DNA of 64,000 nt from assembly GCA_034008185.1 (NCBI GenBank), contig CM067081.1, forward strand, positions 18,909,821 through 18,973,820, in the 5' to 3' direction. A program made the position numbers and the translations under genes. This document shows positions 1 through 12,090 of this stretch, piece after piece. Source of the stretch: Gorsachius magnificus. Taxonomy: Eukaryota > Chordata > Aves > Pelecaniformes > Ardeidae. How positions within the stretch are numbered: position 1 is the first letter of the stretch; each line of letters starts with the position of its first letter. Under the pieces are notes generated by a model. That model had not been told where the DNA came from. It ran no database searches and saw nothing but the letters and a program-made list of their open reading frames with translations.

Positions 1-2819
1 TTCTCTAGAGCAAAAAATATATGTTCACCGTAAAGCCACTCCTTGCTAGAGCAAAAAGCAAATGTACTCATGAAAGTATTAGTTTACACATGTGAAAACT
101 TGCAATCTGAGAATGAACGCTGAGAGTTCTTTTGTTCTTTCTTTTTGCAGCTCTCCATGTTGCTGACCCGCTGGCAAAGATGTTAATTCAAAGGTTCCCA
201 AACTGTTTTGTGAAATCCTTGATGCTGCTCTGCAGAGAGCAGACAGCTTGTTTGGTAACAGCTGCCTCCTCTTTGGCTCAGGCAAGTAGCTGTAATTTAA
301 AAAGGACAGCTGAAATTTTATTCCTGCTGTTGCCTTTCCCTGTGAGCAGTTTGTTTAGCCGCTGTAGGGAAGCTGTATGGCCAGCAAGACTTTTCTCTAC
401 AAGCCAATCATTTAGGCAGTAACGTGCGCCAAGAAAAAAAAAAATCTGAAAAACAGGATCACTACAAATTATTTGCGATCTTGTATTTGTGTGTGTCAGC
501 TGCTGGATGGCAGCAGCCCCTAAGCACGTTCTCATCTCATGACATGTCAAGGTAAATGCCAGACCTTTTCCTCCTGTAGTGGCAGCAACCAACCTCCCAT
601 ACCTCCTGTTTGCTGAGGAGCGAGAATGGACCAAAGGCACTTCCTCCAGATCAGATGGTGTGTGGTAACTTGGCTCTTTTAGTTACACTTTTCCATGTGT
701 CATGTGGGCAAAGTCTGAGAGGTGTCTGGTACGTTACGTCTATTCACAGCTCAGCGTGAAGTGACCTTGTACAAGCGCTCCCACTTTTACCTCCTAACAC
801 CAGCAGAGAGCTGCCAGCCAGCTCTTCATCAGGCTCCTGAGCTTCTGCTCCCTTCCCAACAAATAAACACAATATAAACTAAGAGTGGTAAGGATGGGAC
901 AAGCTGCAAGGTTTCCAGGACTGGGTCAGTGCAGGTGCATTGACAGAGGTGACCAGATAATTGCAAGTTCATCTATTTTGAGGGGTTTTGTTCATTCCTC
1001 CCACCCCCCTGCCAAAGGTGGCCTTTCAAAGGCTTTCCAAGGAGGTCTTCCCTCGGTTCAGAGGAGTCTCTGAGCACCCTTCCTTCCTTTGCCTCAGTTA
1101 GTTTCCTCTTCTTGCTTCAGTCTCTTCACCTCTAGTTTCATCTCCTGTGGCACCCTCCTTCCATCACCCTGGGCTGCTCTGGCAAGGCAGGGAGTATTCT
1201 TTGCTCCCCACCCCTGAAAGCTGCATACCGCTGCCTGGCTATGCTGAGTGTGCCACCACAAGAGCAACGTTAACTGCTCCTTCTTTCAGCACCTCTTGAG
1301 TATTTAATCGCTTTTGCTAGTGTAGAAGTTCATGAAGGGTCTCTGGTGGCCAGTCCCAGCCCTTCGTCTCCACCCCTTGGAGACCTAGTGACTGCCAGTA
1401 GTGTTTAATGCTCACTGGCTGCTCGATTGGCAAGAACTGTGTGGGGTTCCTTCTGCAGTAATTAACAGCAGTACGTTTTTTTCTTCTTTCATTCTTTGAG
1501 TATTCAAAAAATGCAAAGCGTACGCTAAAAGATGAAGCATGAAGTATTTTCACGCGGGAGAAACAGAGCTGTTGTTTTCAGCATGGACAGACTGTGATGT
1601 TCCCAGTTCCTCTAAGAGTACGTCTGTCTTCAGGTTTCATAGAACTAAGCAAAAGTTTCCCTTCACACCTTTTTTTTTTTTTTTCCCTAAAAAAAGGCTG
1701 CCGAGATTAATGCCTTTCTATTTTAATTTAGAAGTCCTGATTTACTCTTTGGTTTTTGATAACAGATTGGAACCCAAACATGTTTTCAGTTGTTGATACT
1801 CTGATGTGTTTTTGAGTTAAAGGCTTTTCAATTTTTCAAACAAAGCCTAAAGATACCAAAGGAATACTGGAGAAAAAATGCATCTGTCAACTACTTCAGG
1901 AAAGACCACTTTCCAGCTATTGACCACAGAGCTACAAATAACTTTAAGCAGAGAAAACTGTACTGCAATACCTTAAGCCTCACATGCAAATGATGTAGAG
2001 CTAGCTTATGCCATATCCATCCTAATTTCTAGAAATATGTAGATATTAACAACTCTGCCTGCATTCAGACCCACTCCCAGAGAGTTATCCGAAGTCTAGT
2101 CATGTTATTGACTAAGGCTACAATTTTAATTGTAAATAATTATGATATGTAAATGTTTTGAATTGGCTTGGAAGTTTGGTAAATAATCTAGCTGCAGAGC
2201 TTTGTTAAGAAAGCTCTCTCTCTTTTTTTTTTTTTTTTTTTTTTTGTTCTTGGCCTGTACATGTCCTACATACTGATGTCTGAATCAATTGAAGAGGTTC
2301 CCAAAGGAAATAAAAGAATAGCAGCTGCAATTCCATGAGCAAGAATATATCCATTGCAGACAACGTTTTCAGTTCTTAGTTTTTAGGCTCTGATTTATTT
2401 GTAAGACCTTAGGAAGAAACTCAGTCATCATTTGTAGCTCAGTGAAGATCTCTGGCTAATGCAACATGTGGCTTAAATACTACATCTTATATTGACATAG
2501 CCAGGCTAGTATTTCAGACATAAGGAGCAGCTACTTGCCCTGGTTTTGAACTCTAAATACACCATAAGCTCAAGACTGTTTCTTAAGTGGGTTTACCAGC
2601 CCAGACTGAAAAGAGTTTGGTTTGATCTAGGTTGGTAGTTTGGAAGTACCTGTGCTACCTACTTAGGCTATTCCTGCTGCAGGGTACATACAGCTTGTGC
2701 TTAGCTAATAGAAAATTAATGGGTGTTGCCAAGCATTCCTCTTGGTATCAAAGGAAGATGGAGGGCTTTGCCATGGTGCATGACTGCAGATAAGATGAAG
2801 GACAAAGCAGAAATAATAA
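1..2819. other. Single-copy DNA, no gene recognised
   Basis: No open frame here resembles a known protein; the longest frames (about 60-120 codons) lie on both strands and look like chance. Two homopolymer runs stand out: about 15 T at 1670-1684 and 23 T at 2223-2245. I see no intact transposon end. It is probably intergenic or intronic bird DNA. Confidence 0.6.
2223..2245. repeat. Poly-T run (23 T)
   Basis: An uninterrupted run of 23 T preceded by a CT-rich stretch. No retrogene or SINE body is recognisable on either side, so it is recorded only as a homopolymer likely to vary in length. Confidence 0.9.
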
Positions 2820-2935
2820 AAGTTGAGAAAAGGGCAGCAAAATGAATAAGGAATGTAAGACTTCGGAGGGTTTCCAACTAGAGAGACTTTTAAAAGATAA
2901 TGAGAACTTCCAAAGAGAAAGGTTATGTATTGGAC
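2820..2935 (+). repeat. Possible ancient CR1 fragment
   Basis: A short stretch resembles the CR1 ORF2 C-terminal region (AAGGGCAGCAAAATGAATAA near 2834, followed by a segment like the 'gaacttcc...agagaaa' block). In an intact CR1 this part lies downstream of the part found at 3000-3250, so it is either a separate copy or a rearranged piece. The match is by eye and weak. Confidence 0.3.
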
Positions 2936-2999
2936 AAATGTAAAATATTCATACCATCTTCAGAAAGAACTGGATGACCTTGAGGACTGCAGTAATCGA

Positions 3000-3870
3000 A
3001 AGGGACCGGAATTTAACAGTACAAAATGAAAGGTCATCTACTTGCTAACTAATAACAAAACCTTTATTACAAATTGGGATCTTGTCAGCTGTAAATGACA
3101 GAGGAGGAAAAGCTTCTGGAGGCACTGGTAGATCAGAGAGTGGCTGTAAGTATCAAAAATGATGTGTCTGTGAAAAGACTGTTCAAGCAGGCTAAGCTGT
3201 CTGCAGTGGTGGTAGGAGAATATCAATGCCGTTGTGTGAGGAATGCTAGAAATACTGATCCCAGCACTAGCATCCCAGCCTGCATGAGGCGAAGTGTTAC
3301 CAGCAGGTCAAGGGAGGTGATCCTTCCCCCCTGCTCACCCTTGGTGAGACACAGCTGGAGTGCTGTGTCCAGTGCTGGGCTCCTCAGTAGACAAGAGACC
3401 TGGACATACTGGAGTGGGTCCAAAGAAGGACCTCGAAGCTGATTAAGGGCTTGGAGTGTCTGACATATGAGGAGAGGCTGAGAGAGCTGGGACTGTTCAG
3501 CCTGAAGATGAGAAAGCTCAAGGGGGATCTCATCGATGTATATAATACCTGATGGGGGGAGTAAAGAAGATGGACACAGGCTTTTCTCAGTGGTGTCTAG
3601 TGATGGGACAAGAGGCAATGAGCACAAACTGAAACACAAGAAATTCTATTTAAATGTGCGAAAAAGCTTTTACTGTGAGGGTGACTGAGCACTGAAATAG
3701 GTTGCTCAGAGAGGTTATGGAGCCTCCATCCTTGGAGATATTCAAAACCCATCCAGGCATGGGTCTGAGCAACCTACTCTAGGTGATCCTGCTTTGAGCA
3801 GGGGGTTGGACTAGATGATCTCCAGAAGGGCTTTCCCACCTCAGTTGGCCTGTGCTTGTGTGATTCATAG
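3000..3870 (+). mobile_element. Old 5'-truncated CR1 LINE (ORF2 3' part and 3' UTR)
   Basis: Read on the plus strand this is the 3' end of an old CR1 retrotransposon. A decayed frame from 3095 keeps MTEEEKLLEALVDQRVAVS, which matches the CR1 block that normally reads like TEEEKDLGVLVD. Further on come remnants of the 'CMRRSVTSRSREV' block (about 3283-3320), the '[13 protein letters not shown]' block (about 3462-3510), and a 3' UTR with TTGGACTAGATGATCTCCAG at about 3807-3826. The end near 3870 has only a degraded GTGATTCATAG in place of clean octamers. Many indels and stops make it non-coding. The 3' UTR type (TAGATGATCTCCAGAAGGG) differs from the young copy at 50422 and indicates an older CR1 subfamily. 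Confidence 0.85.
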
Positions 3871-5780
3871 GAGTTGGACTGAGGCTGTAAAGAGTCTAGA
3901 GAGGGATCACTGGGATGAGAAGGGACCTAGAGTCCCAATCCTGCTTGGAGGGCTGAAATTTCTATCTAAAAAAATGTATGCAGTATAGGGAGGGGGGATG
4001 TAAGCACCACAGAGAGAGGGCAACTATTTATTGCAAAAGGCCATGGTCACACAGCAGCAGCTGAGTTTACGCTTGCCATAAATAACTGGAAAGTTGAAGT
4101 CAAAAGGGGTTATTTAGCCATCAGAGTAATCACATTTGCTGACAACCTTCCAGATGGCAGGGACCAAAAAAAAAAGGGTAGCAAAATCTAACTTCTTTTA
4201 AACAGTCTTCATAAAGTGGAAGTCCTTCAGTCTGGACTACTCAGTAATATAGCTCCCATTTGGTTTACCAGGTTCTGTCTCCTCATGGAACAAGTGAACG
4301 CTAAGAAGTTGTTGATCTCTGCAACTCACATTTGTAAGATATTACTAAAAAAGGATTGTCAGGACTTAGAGGAAATGAGGAATTCAAATGTGCAAGAACA
4401 TCACCTGTAGTTAAACTGGCTGTGATTTAGAGCCACAATAGAGACTTCAGCAAAATCAGTCATTGAAATAGTAACATCGCTGTCAAGATGGGACTCGACA
4501 GGGTGAGAGGCCTGGAGACATTGCTTTGAAAATACCAAACAATGTGATTAATTTTGCTCTGAACTGTCCCTTTCTTATCTTCTTTTAAATCCCATTTAAC
4601 CCATCAGAACAGGAGATTAATGGTTTAGGTTCTTTCTTCAAATGCCTTGCTGAAAGTCTCTAACTTCAGCTCCAGAAAGGTGTCTTGGAAAGTGCCCTTT
4701 CACTCTTTAGGATGAAAATTTGAGCTAAAATTCTTCTTGTCCTGTCACTTTTGTTAAAGATGGAAATTGGCTATGGTATTTTTGGGCTCTGTTGAACGTC
4801 TACTATGTGAGGAGGATGTGATGAGGATAAGCTACAGTTTTTGTTCCTCTATACTGTTGTCTGGCTCTAGAAAGGATTTTCTAGCACCACCTCTTTCAGA
4901 TTCCTCCAGAAAATTCACTTCTGTCCCAAAGCTCCAGGTCAAATGGGCTAAACTGCATCTTGATAACTCATCCTTTGAGGATAGTCTATACATCCGTACT
5001 TCCACAATGTGCAGATTGTTCAAGCTATGTGGGCGATTGAACATGACAGAAATCCCATGAAATTGATAACAATTACATTTCACACAATTGTTAATGCCAA
5101 TTAATTTCTTCACAATGGATAATTACTATAATTTATATTGAAACATCTGTGGGAAAATAGAAGGCAAAATGAAGCACTGTAGAGCAATTTTGTAGAGCTG
5201 TAAAATAAATAAGTAGAAAAATAGCTCCAGTCCCAGGTGCTTGGGTACTGAGCAATGCACAGGGAGTCTGCAGCATCGAGGACTTCTCCTTCATGGTTTC
5301 TGGGTAGCGGATGTGTTGATTATAGCCCTTGCTGCACCGTTCTCAGTGACAAGTTTGATGAGTATGATTGCTCTGGTTGATTTGACCACGTGGTTTTGGC
5401 TCCTGTATTGTTGCTTGTGCACTTTTCTTTTTCTGTCCAGAAAATATCTTACCGTGTTGGTGCTGTCTACTGTAGAGCCTTTCAGGTACCTGCTGATGAA
5501 ATATCCTCTGTCACCAGGGACTGGGTTGGCATTGCCGCAGTCCCTGGGAAGCAGACCTGCTGGAGGGCTGCCAAGGCAGTGTCACCACTCCTGCTCTCCT
5601 CATTCACCCTCACACAGGCATGGCTCAGGCCCAGGGATTTTGCAGCCTGGCTTTTGATTGCCAGGTCCCTCAGATCAGCATGCTTGGGCCACACCAGGCC
5701 TTGGTGTTGCTTCCTGCCTTTTTGATGCATTCAGAATGACCCCTTAGCCAAAACCAGGAATAGTGATAGTGGCTTTTCAA
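3871..5780. other. Single-copy DNA, no gene recognised
   Basis: Nothing recognisable as a gene or transposon. Frames of up to about 97 codons occur on both strands (for example 4767-5060 + and 4832-5113 -), overlap one another and carry no known motif. A poly-A-like run lies near 4166-4176. Confidence 0.55.
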
Positions 5781-6238
5781 AGAATCATACAATCTGATGT
5801 TTAGGTTGGAAAAGACCTTTAAGATCATCAAGTCCAACCATTAACCTAACCCTGACATTCCACTACTAAACCATGTCCCTAAGCACCTTGTCTCCCCGTC
5901 TTTTAAATATGTCCAGGGATGGGGACTCAACCGCTTCCCTGGGCAGCCCATTCCAGTGCCTGACAACCCTTTCAGTGCAAAAATTTTTCCTAATGTCCAA
6001 CCTAAACCTGCCCTGGCGCAACTTGAGGCTATTTCCCCCCATCCTATCACCCGTTACCTGGGAGAAGAGACCAACACCCACCTCGCTACAACCTCCTTTC
6101 AGGCAGTTGTAGAGGGCAATAAGGTTTCCCCTCAGCCTCCTTTTCTCCAGACTAAATATCCCCAGTTCCCTCAGCCACTCCTCATCAGACTTGTGTTTCA
6201 GACCCCTCACCAGCTTTGTTGCTCTCCTCTAGAGACCC
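5781..6238 (-). mobile_element. 5'-truncated CR1 LINE, younger subfamily
   Basis: Sense is the minus strand. The plus strand starts with the degraded octamer end (AGAATCATACAATC), then the conserved 3' hairpin region (GGTTGGAAAAGACCTTTAAG at 5803), the ORF2 stop region, and the inverse of ORF2 C-terminal coding sequence. The minus-strand frame 6210-5866 still reads as the CR1 ORF2 C-terminus ([24 protein letters not shown], ending VLRDMV). The copy breaks off at about 6238 within the '[12 protein letters not shown]' block, the typical 5' truncation of CR1. It belongs to the same 3'-end type as the full-length copy at 50422 but carries more substitutions. No target-site duplication is visible, as expected for CR1. 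Confidence 0.92.
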
Positions 6239-8065
6239 TCCTCTCAAATAGTCTGAGAAAGGCCTTGCACATCTGCAATATCTCCAGCTGTGTTCTGCAG
6301 CATTTGTGCAAAGGCTGTTTGCAGGCAGCACAATTAATTTGGTGGGATGTCTGACATCAAGCATCATCTCCTTTCAAGTTCATTCACCCTGTTGGACCTA
6401 CCAGGGTGCAGGGGGGCCCCATAACATGTGATTCTCATTGCAGCTGAGCTTCAGTCTTCCCCATTTCTTTAACGGTTCAAACTTCTGCCAGCGAATTGCA
6501 CTGAGTTCTCCATCTCATTGCAAAAAGGAGGGACACGTGTGCAGTGTTAAAAAGCTTTTGCCAGCTTGTAGGCAAGTGCTGAGGAGTAGCTGTGGATGTG
6601 CAGTGACTCACATCAGCTGGGAAGCTGATGTCTCTTAGTTACATTTGCAGGCCCACATACTGTCCAGACATCGGTGCTTTATCATAGCTTTGTTCTCTAC
6701 TGTCAGAAGCATTACACTGCAAATCTTCCAGCTTACCTAGCATGCAAGCCTGTAAATCTTCACCTGTGTGGCTGCAAATTTAGTCAGTATCTCTGAAATT
6801 ACTCAGTAGCTCATGCTGGGAGATGATGCAAGAAATGTCAGCAGGTTTGAGTGCGAATTGAACCTAGTGGTGAACAGAGACTGAGAAAAATTTGGCAATG
6901 CAGATTTTGCTTCAGGGGGATAACACAGGCCTGATATCCAGCAGCTGAATACATTTGCCATCAATTTTAGCTTATAAACCATCTGGAACATCTGTTTGGA
7001 CACTCAGTCTGATTTAATGCCCTCCCAAGAGACAGGACCACTGAGAAATGGATCAGACTTTCTCCTAGTTCAAACAGAAAAGCCGTGGTGGCCTCCCTAG
7101 TGCTCACCAGCTCGTTTCCTCATCGAAATGCACCAACGTCCTCATCCCAGGATGAGGCACAAGCTGGCAGGGCTCTTTCCCGCTCCCCTGCTGCCTGCAC
7201 AGCTCCCCGTCTTGCCACCCCTGGGCTGCGGTCCCTGCAGCCAAGCTGCTTCTCGTCACCATCCTCCTCCTACACAAGGCACTTGCTGGCGTCACCCTGG
7301 CCCTGAACCCTGCGGTGATGAACCATGAGGAACTGGTTGCCAAATATTTCAGAATTAACATAGCCTGGAGGACAGCCTGTGACTCTCGTAGCTGGTGCTG
7401 GTTCTCTGATGTGATGTGGGGGTCCCTGTCCTCCCCAGTGCAAGACAAGGATGGTTTCCAGCCCTGTGTAGTCTGTGTGTGGTCGCGGTTTGCTCTGTCT
7501 GTCTCTCTTCTGATCATACAGACATTGCCTGAGACTTGCTTTTATGTGGATGGGAAACCAAATCAAACCATTATCTTTGCCTGGAAATTATGGGTATAAA
7601 GCAATATAAGGAGAAGAATTAAAGTTGGATTTGACTTACCAGGCCTTTTCAGTGCTCAAAGGTTTGCATGAAATCACTTTCATGTACAAAATACCCTCTG
7701 TCTTCTGATGACAAGGGGAAGGCAGAATGAGTGCAGACAGATGATCATTAAGCTGGGTGTTTTCGAATCACAGTTCATTGCCTTTACCTCTGTGACTGAG
7801 TGCTCTGATTGAAAAAGAAAAACTATTAATTTTGTCATGTGCAGGAGCAATCACATTGAAATTATCTGCAGTTTTTGTAAACTACCCAAAGGGATGCTGA
7901 ATGCCTGCAGTCTCCCAAACCAGCCTGGAAGTTAATCTGGCCTCATGTCAATGCTGCAGAGGTGGAAGGGTCTCAGTCCCTCTGGTTGGATCCTTCCAGG
8001 TGCTTGATCACCCTATTAAGTGTCTTAACAATGAATCTTAACTACAACTCTTTTGCTTTTGTTTT
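6239..8065. other. Single-copy DNA, no gene recognised
   Basis: No recognisable gene or transposon. Frames around 7104-7566 on both strands reach 137 codons in a somewhat GC-richer patch (7080-7320) but overlap each other and show no family signature. Confidence 0.5.
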
Positions 8066-8290
8066 CATAGAATCATAGAATCTAGGTTGGAAAAGACCTT
8101 TAAGATCATCAAGTCCAACCGTTAACCTAACCCTGCCATCCCACCACTAAACCATGTCCCTAAGCACCTCATCTGCCCGTCTTTTAAATGCCACCAGGGA
8201 TGGGGACTCGACCACTTCCCTGGGCAGCCTGTTGCGGTGCTTGACAACCCTTTTCGTGAAGAAATTTTCCCTAATGTCCAATCTGACATT
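8066..8290 (-). mobile_element. Short 5'-truncated CR1 LINE
   Basis: Sense is the minus strand. The plus strand opens with two octamer units (CATAGAATCATAGAATC from 8066), the 3' hairpin region (GGTTGGAAAAGACCTTTAAG) and the inverse ORF2 stop region. The minus-strand frame 8313-8122 holds the last residues of CR1 ORF2. Only about 225 bp survive; similarity stops near 8290 after the inverse of the 'LDIRKNF' block. It has the same 3' type as the copies at 5781, 11694 and 50422. Confidence 0.92.
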
Positions 8291-8469
8291 GAGGGCTGAG
8301 GCTGCTTTTCCAAGAGGAAACTCTTTGGTCTGTTGACTGGTCCAAGAGTGGTGCTAGCAGCAGTGCAGGTGTGTAAAAGAGAATAATATGCCCAGATTTC
8401 CAGTAGAGAGCTGGTAGGATTTATTACAAGGGCTTGTTCTGACTGTGTCTGGAATCATGTGTGCAGCCC

Positions 8470-8770
8470 TGCCTTCAGACTGGAAAAAGTCTGCAGAAGG
8501 ATTATTGTGGGGAACAGGAGAAGGAAGAGCATGTTGTATCCGAAAACACAGAAGGAGCTTTGCTTGTTTAGATTAGCTAAATGGAGGCTGGAGGGGATAC
8601 AGCTGGCGTCTGTGAAAATGCTGGTGGGATAAATGGCGATGTTCTGAAAACAGCAAAAATCTTACAAGATCTGAAGTTACATAAATGGGCCAGGAGGAAA
8701 TTCGGGCTAGAAATGAAAAGGTGGCTCCTTGGAACAGCCTTCCAACCAAAATACAGCAATTGCTTCCAAA
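8470..8770 (+). mobile_element. Ancient CR1 LINE remnant
   Basis: A heavily decayed CR1 3' region in sense on the plus strand. Recognisable landmarks in order are GAAGGAGCTTTGCTTGTTTA (about 8550), AGGCTGGAGGGGATACAGCT (about 8584), and a GGAACAGCCTTCCAACCAA block (about 8731-8749), which is the amniote CR1 'FWNSLPR' region. The limits are approximate because similarity fades out. The minus-strand frame across this region (9238-8573) is antisense to the fossil. Confidence 0.6.
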
Positions 8771-11693
8771 ATGGAGCTTGGTGTGGCTATGAAATGGCTT
8801 TATACGGTGTGGTGCCAGTGGCAGAACTCTGCCACCAGGAAGTCTGTCCCTCTTGTATGTCTGTTTGTTAAAATTGCTTTTAAGTGCCAGTTGTTTTCCT
8901 CTCCAAAGAAAGGTAGCCATCATAAAGAAAAAATGGCACACACACAGAGCATACATCAGCAAAGTGGCAAGGGGTCCATTAGCCTTTTTGTAACTGTGTT
9001 CAGTGGCTTGCTGAGGTCTCTGCTGAGCTGGCCACTTAATTGTAATGTGTACACATATTACAGGGAAAATTAAAATTACACAGGGAAACAGAAACAAGTT
9101 AGCAAGCAACCAACAGAAAATCAGTGCATTAAAACCTAGTCCTTTGTGCTTGGGGACTGGTGCTGCCACAGTCTCCAGGGCTGTGTGTTGTGATTCCTCT
9201 TGGGAAGTGCAATAGGAAAGTGACATCCTGTCAATCATGTCATACGGTGAAATACGGCTTTAAATTTCACAGAATAGAGATCTGCTGCAAAAGTCTTGTT
9301 TGTTCAAGGTTTAGTCTTTGTTTCTTGCGTTGTCTAGAGGAACTTAGATACGGGAATATTAATATTTTATGTCCATTCACAGACAGGTCTTTTTTCACTC
9401 AGGTCCCTGCTAGCAGATGTTCCTTATCTCTTGCCTTTTAGAGGATTGCTATTACCCTCCAGCTGTCCCTGTTTCCCTTCGATTACGGATCCAGTAGCAG
9501 TTACCTAAATAAAGAGAATTTTCTTTCACATCTTGTTGCATTTTTTTAAAGAATTGGATTGTCACTTGGACCTCAAGGATTCTCCACAGGGTAAATTTGG
9601 CTGGACTTGTGGCTGATGGTCAACTCTAATGAAGGTGACCTTTCCTGTTCCCACCACCTCTAACATCATTTTATCCCTTATTATTTCTTATTTTCTCAAA
9701 CTATAAAGGAGGCCTGTCTGCCACACTTAGCTTCTTTCTGAGACTATTTTCAGAATTCCTCCTCTAGTTATTAAGCTAGCAAGGCATCCTCAGTGTTGTT
9801 TTAACTGTGGTACCTTATTTATGTTCATTGTACCATGGGTGAAAAGGAACTTTCTGCTCCTTTGAAGTTAATGTTGGAACAGTGAAGACTGTTCATCTTG
9901 TTTACTTTCCTCTTATTTCTTGTTTTTGTTTGTGAGCAGCTTGGACTTGAAGGTGCCCAAAACCTTCAGATAGTCTGCTTCTTTGTTCTGTTAAATGCAC
10001 CTGAAAAATATTTATACGTAAGAGAAACCACCCCAAAACTCAAAGCTCATAGAGCCCTGCAAAGTTCTCTTTCAGCTCTCTTTTCAAGGCTTTTTCTCTA
10101 GCACTTCTCCTCCCCAGCGGATCCATATTTTTCAAGTAAGACAAAAACATTACCTTACGCCTGAGGCCTGACTGAAGTCAATGAAAGGTTGTAAATTGGC
10201 TTCTGTGGGTGCTGGACCTAGGTGCCTCTCACAGTTCTCAGGCAGATTAGGCACACTTAGTTAACTAGAAAGTATTTTTCTCAGTAGTGCATTTTATTCT
10301 GAGTAACATTTTATTATACACCTTTTGGGTTAAAAGGGCGCTAGAAAATGGTCTGGAGGTAGGAGATTAGGTGCAGGCAGCTGATTGTCCAGGTTGAATC
10401 TAGACATGGTCCGTCCTCTTTTAATATCCCTACTAAAATGAATTTGGCATGCTTTATTAGTAAGAAGTCAATGAAATAGCTTGTGCATCACAGGAGATTA
10501 AGTGCATGCAATTCCAGAAAACCAAACCAGGGCCTGAAGTGTTAACAAACAGTAACTGGGCCCATTCCTTAAAAATTGTAATTCCTCATTGTAGCTGCGA
10601 TATTCCCGATCCCTTCTTTCAGGTTTTTTCTTTACATACCCTGCTGTAATTGTGAAAATTAGGTGTAATAAATCAAGATGTTCTATGATTAGACAGGTAA
10701 TCATCTTTAATTTTTCAGTGGACACTGGTCTGTATCAAGCTTACTTCTGTGACAAGGCATACATCTTCATTTCTCAGATTTTTGTCCTGTCATAATCAAC
10801 TGTATGAATGGAGTCCTTTAACAAAGGTGTAGGACCTCTGTGTTCTCTGGTGGCCACAGTGTCTACTTGCCCCTTTTCCTGTTGCTGGCCTAAGCTGGGT
10901 GCAGAAGGACCCTCTCACAGGCACGAGGCTGCTGGAGTCTGGAGTGTCCTGTGGGGAGGACACAAGCAAGTCAACAGAGTAGGCTGTTGAGCAAACTGCA
11001 TTTGTAGAGGATTAAGAGTCAGTAGAGTGGAATCAAAGGGCATTTCATTTGTGTAGCGCCTTCTAACTGTTTGATCTCACTGAGCAAACTCAAGGCCTGT
11101 ACACTTCCACAGCCTTATTTAGTTACTCTTTGGATCAAGAAAGTGGACTGTGTTTGTAATAGTGCTAGTACTGTTTTGTCTCTCAACACAGAGCAAATTT
11201 CATCTTGTGAGTGGGAATGTTCAGATAGCTCAAATAAAAGGAAGACCAGATCTAAACTGCTTCTTGGCTGCACCTGGTTTTGCTATTGCTTGGTGAAGGA
11301 TCTGGCATCTGGATGCCTCTCAAATAGTCAAGGAGAGAAGGGGTTGCTCTCTTTCTGGGACAGCTTGTGCAATAAAGTTAAAGTTTGAATGATGCTCAGC
11401 TATCCTTAGTGCTCCTTGTGGGTTATCTCAGTCCTTCTTTGTACCAGGCCCTTTCAGTGTACACAGTGGCCCGTCTCAGAGGTTAACATACCAATGGCCA
11501 TGTTGCCTCAGGACAAAGTCCATCTTGCCCAGGACATTGTCTCTACCAAGGGCCAACAGCTCATGTTTGGATGAAGAAGATAAGAGCGATGATTGCCATA
11601 GAGCGAAGAGTGATGAGTGCCATAGCACTCAAAGGTTTAGGAACTTCTGTGTATAACGGCCACAAACGGCTGATCTTCCTGAAATTCTCCCAG
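8771..11693. other. Single-copy DNA, no gene recognised
   Basis: No gene, RNA or repeat recognised. Several frames of 60-105 codons occur (for example 11071-11388 +) without known motifs. The base composition is AT-leaning throughout. Confidence 0.5.
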
Positions 11694-11994
11694 GTAGATG
11701 TTGGTCTCTTCTCCTAGGTAACGGGCAATAGGATGAGGGGAAATGGCCTCAAGTTGCACCAGGGCAGGTTTAGGTTGGACATTAGGAAAAATTTTTTCAC
11801 TTGAAAGGGTTGTCAAGCATTGGAACAGGCTGTCCAGGGAAGTGGTTAAGTCCCCATCGCTGGAGGTATTTAAAACACAGGTAGAGGAGTTGCTTAGGGA
11901 CATGGTTTAGTGGTGGGATGGCAGGGTTAGGTTAACGGTTGGACTTGATGATCTTAAGGGTCTTTTCCAATCTAAATGATTCTATGATTCTATG
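11694..11994 (+). mobile_element. 5'-truncated CR1 LINE, younger subfamily
   Basis: Sense is the plus strand. It begins within the ORF2 C-terminal coding region (GTTGGTCTCTTCTCCTAGGT near 11699), passes through 'TTTAGGTTGGACATTAGGAA', the ORF2 stop at GGTTTAG, then the 3' UTR hairpin region (TTGGACTTGATGATCTTAAG) and ends in two ATTCTATG octamers at about 11978-11994. It is the only young-type CR1 in the window lying on the plus strand. It is followed immediately by what looks like an older repeat remnant. Confidence 0.92.
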
Positions 11995-11998
11995 AAAT

Positions 11999-12090
11999 TT
12001 GTCTAAGCCTTTCTCAAACCTGTTTAACTCTTCAGCCTCCAAAATGTCCTGTGTCAGCGAGTTCCACAGCGCCATCACGGATATTGCAGA
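11999..12090. repeat. Possible ancient interspersed repeat remnant
   Basis: Sequence around TTTAACTCTTCAGCCTCCAA and GCGAGTTCCACAGCGCC resembles a widespread ancient amniote LINE/SINE-type repeat in antisense. I cannot name the family with certainty. The younger CR1 directly abuts it and may have inserted into it. Confidence 0.3.

Noticed and set aside
8573..9238. A 221-codon minus-strand frame
   Set aside because: Partly antisense to an ancient CR1 fossil, no AUG-independent support, no motif; a long frame by chance is expected in 64 kb of six-frame sequence.
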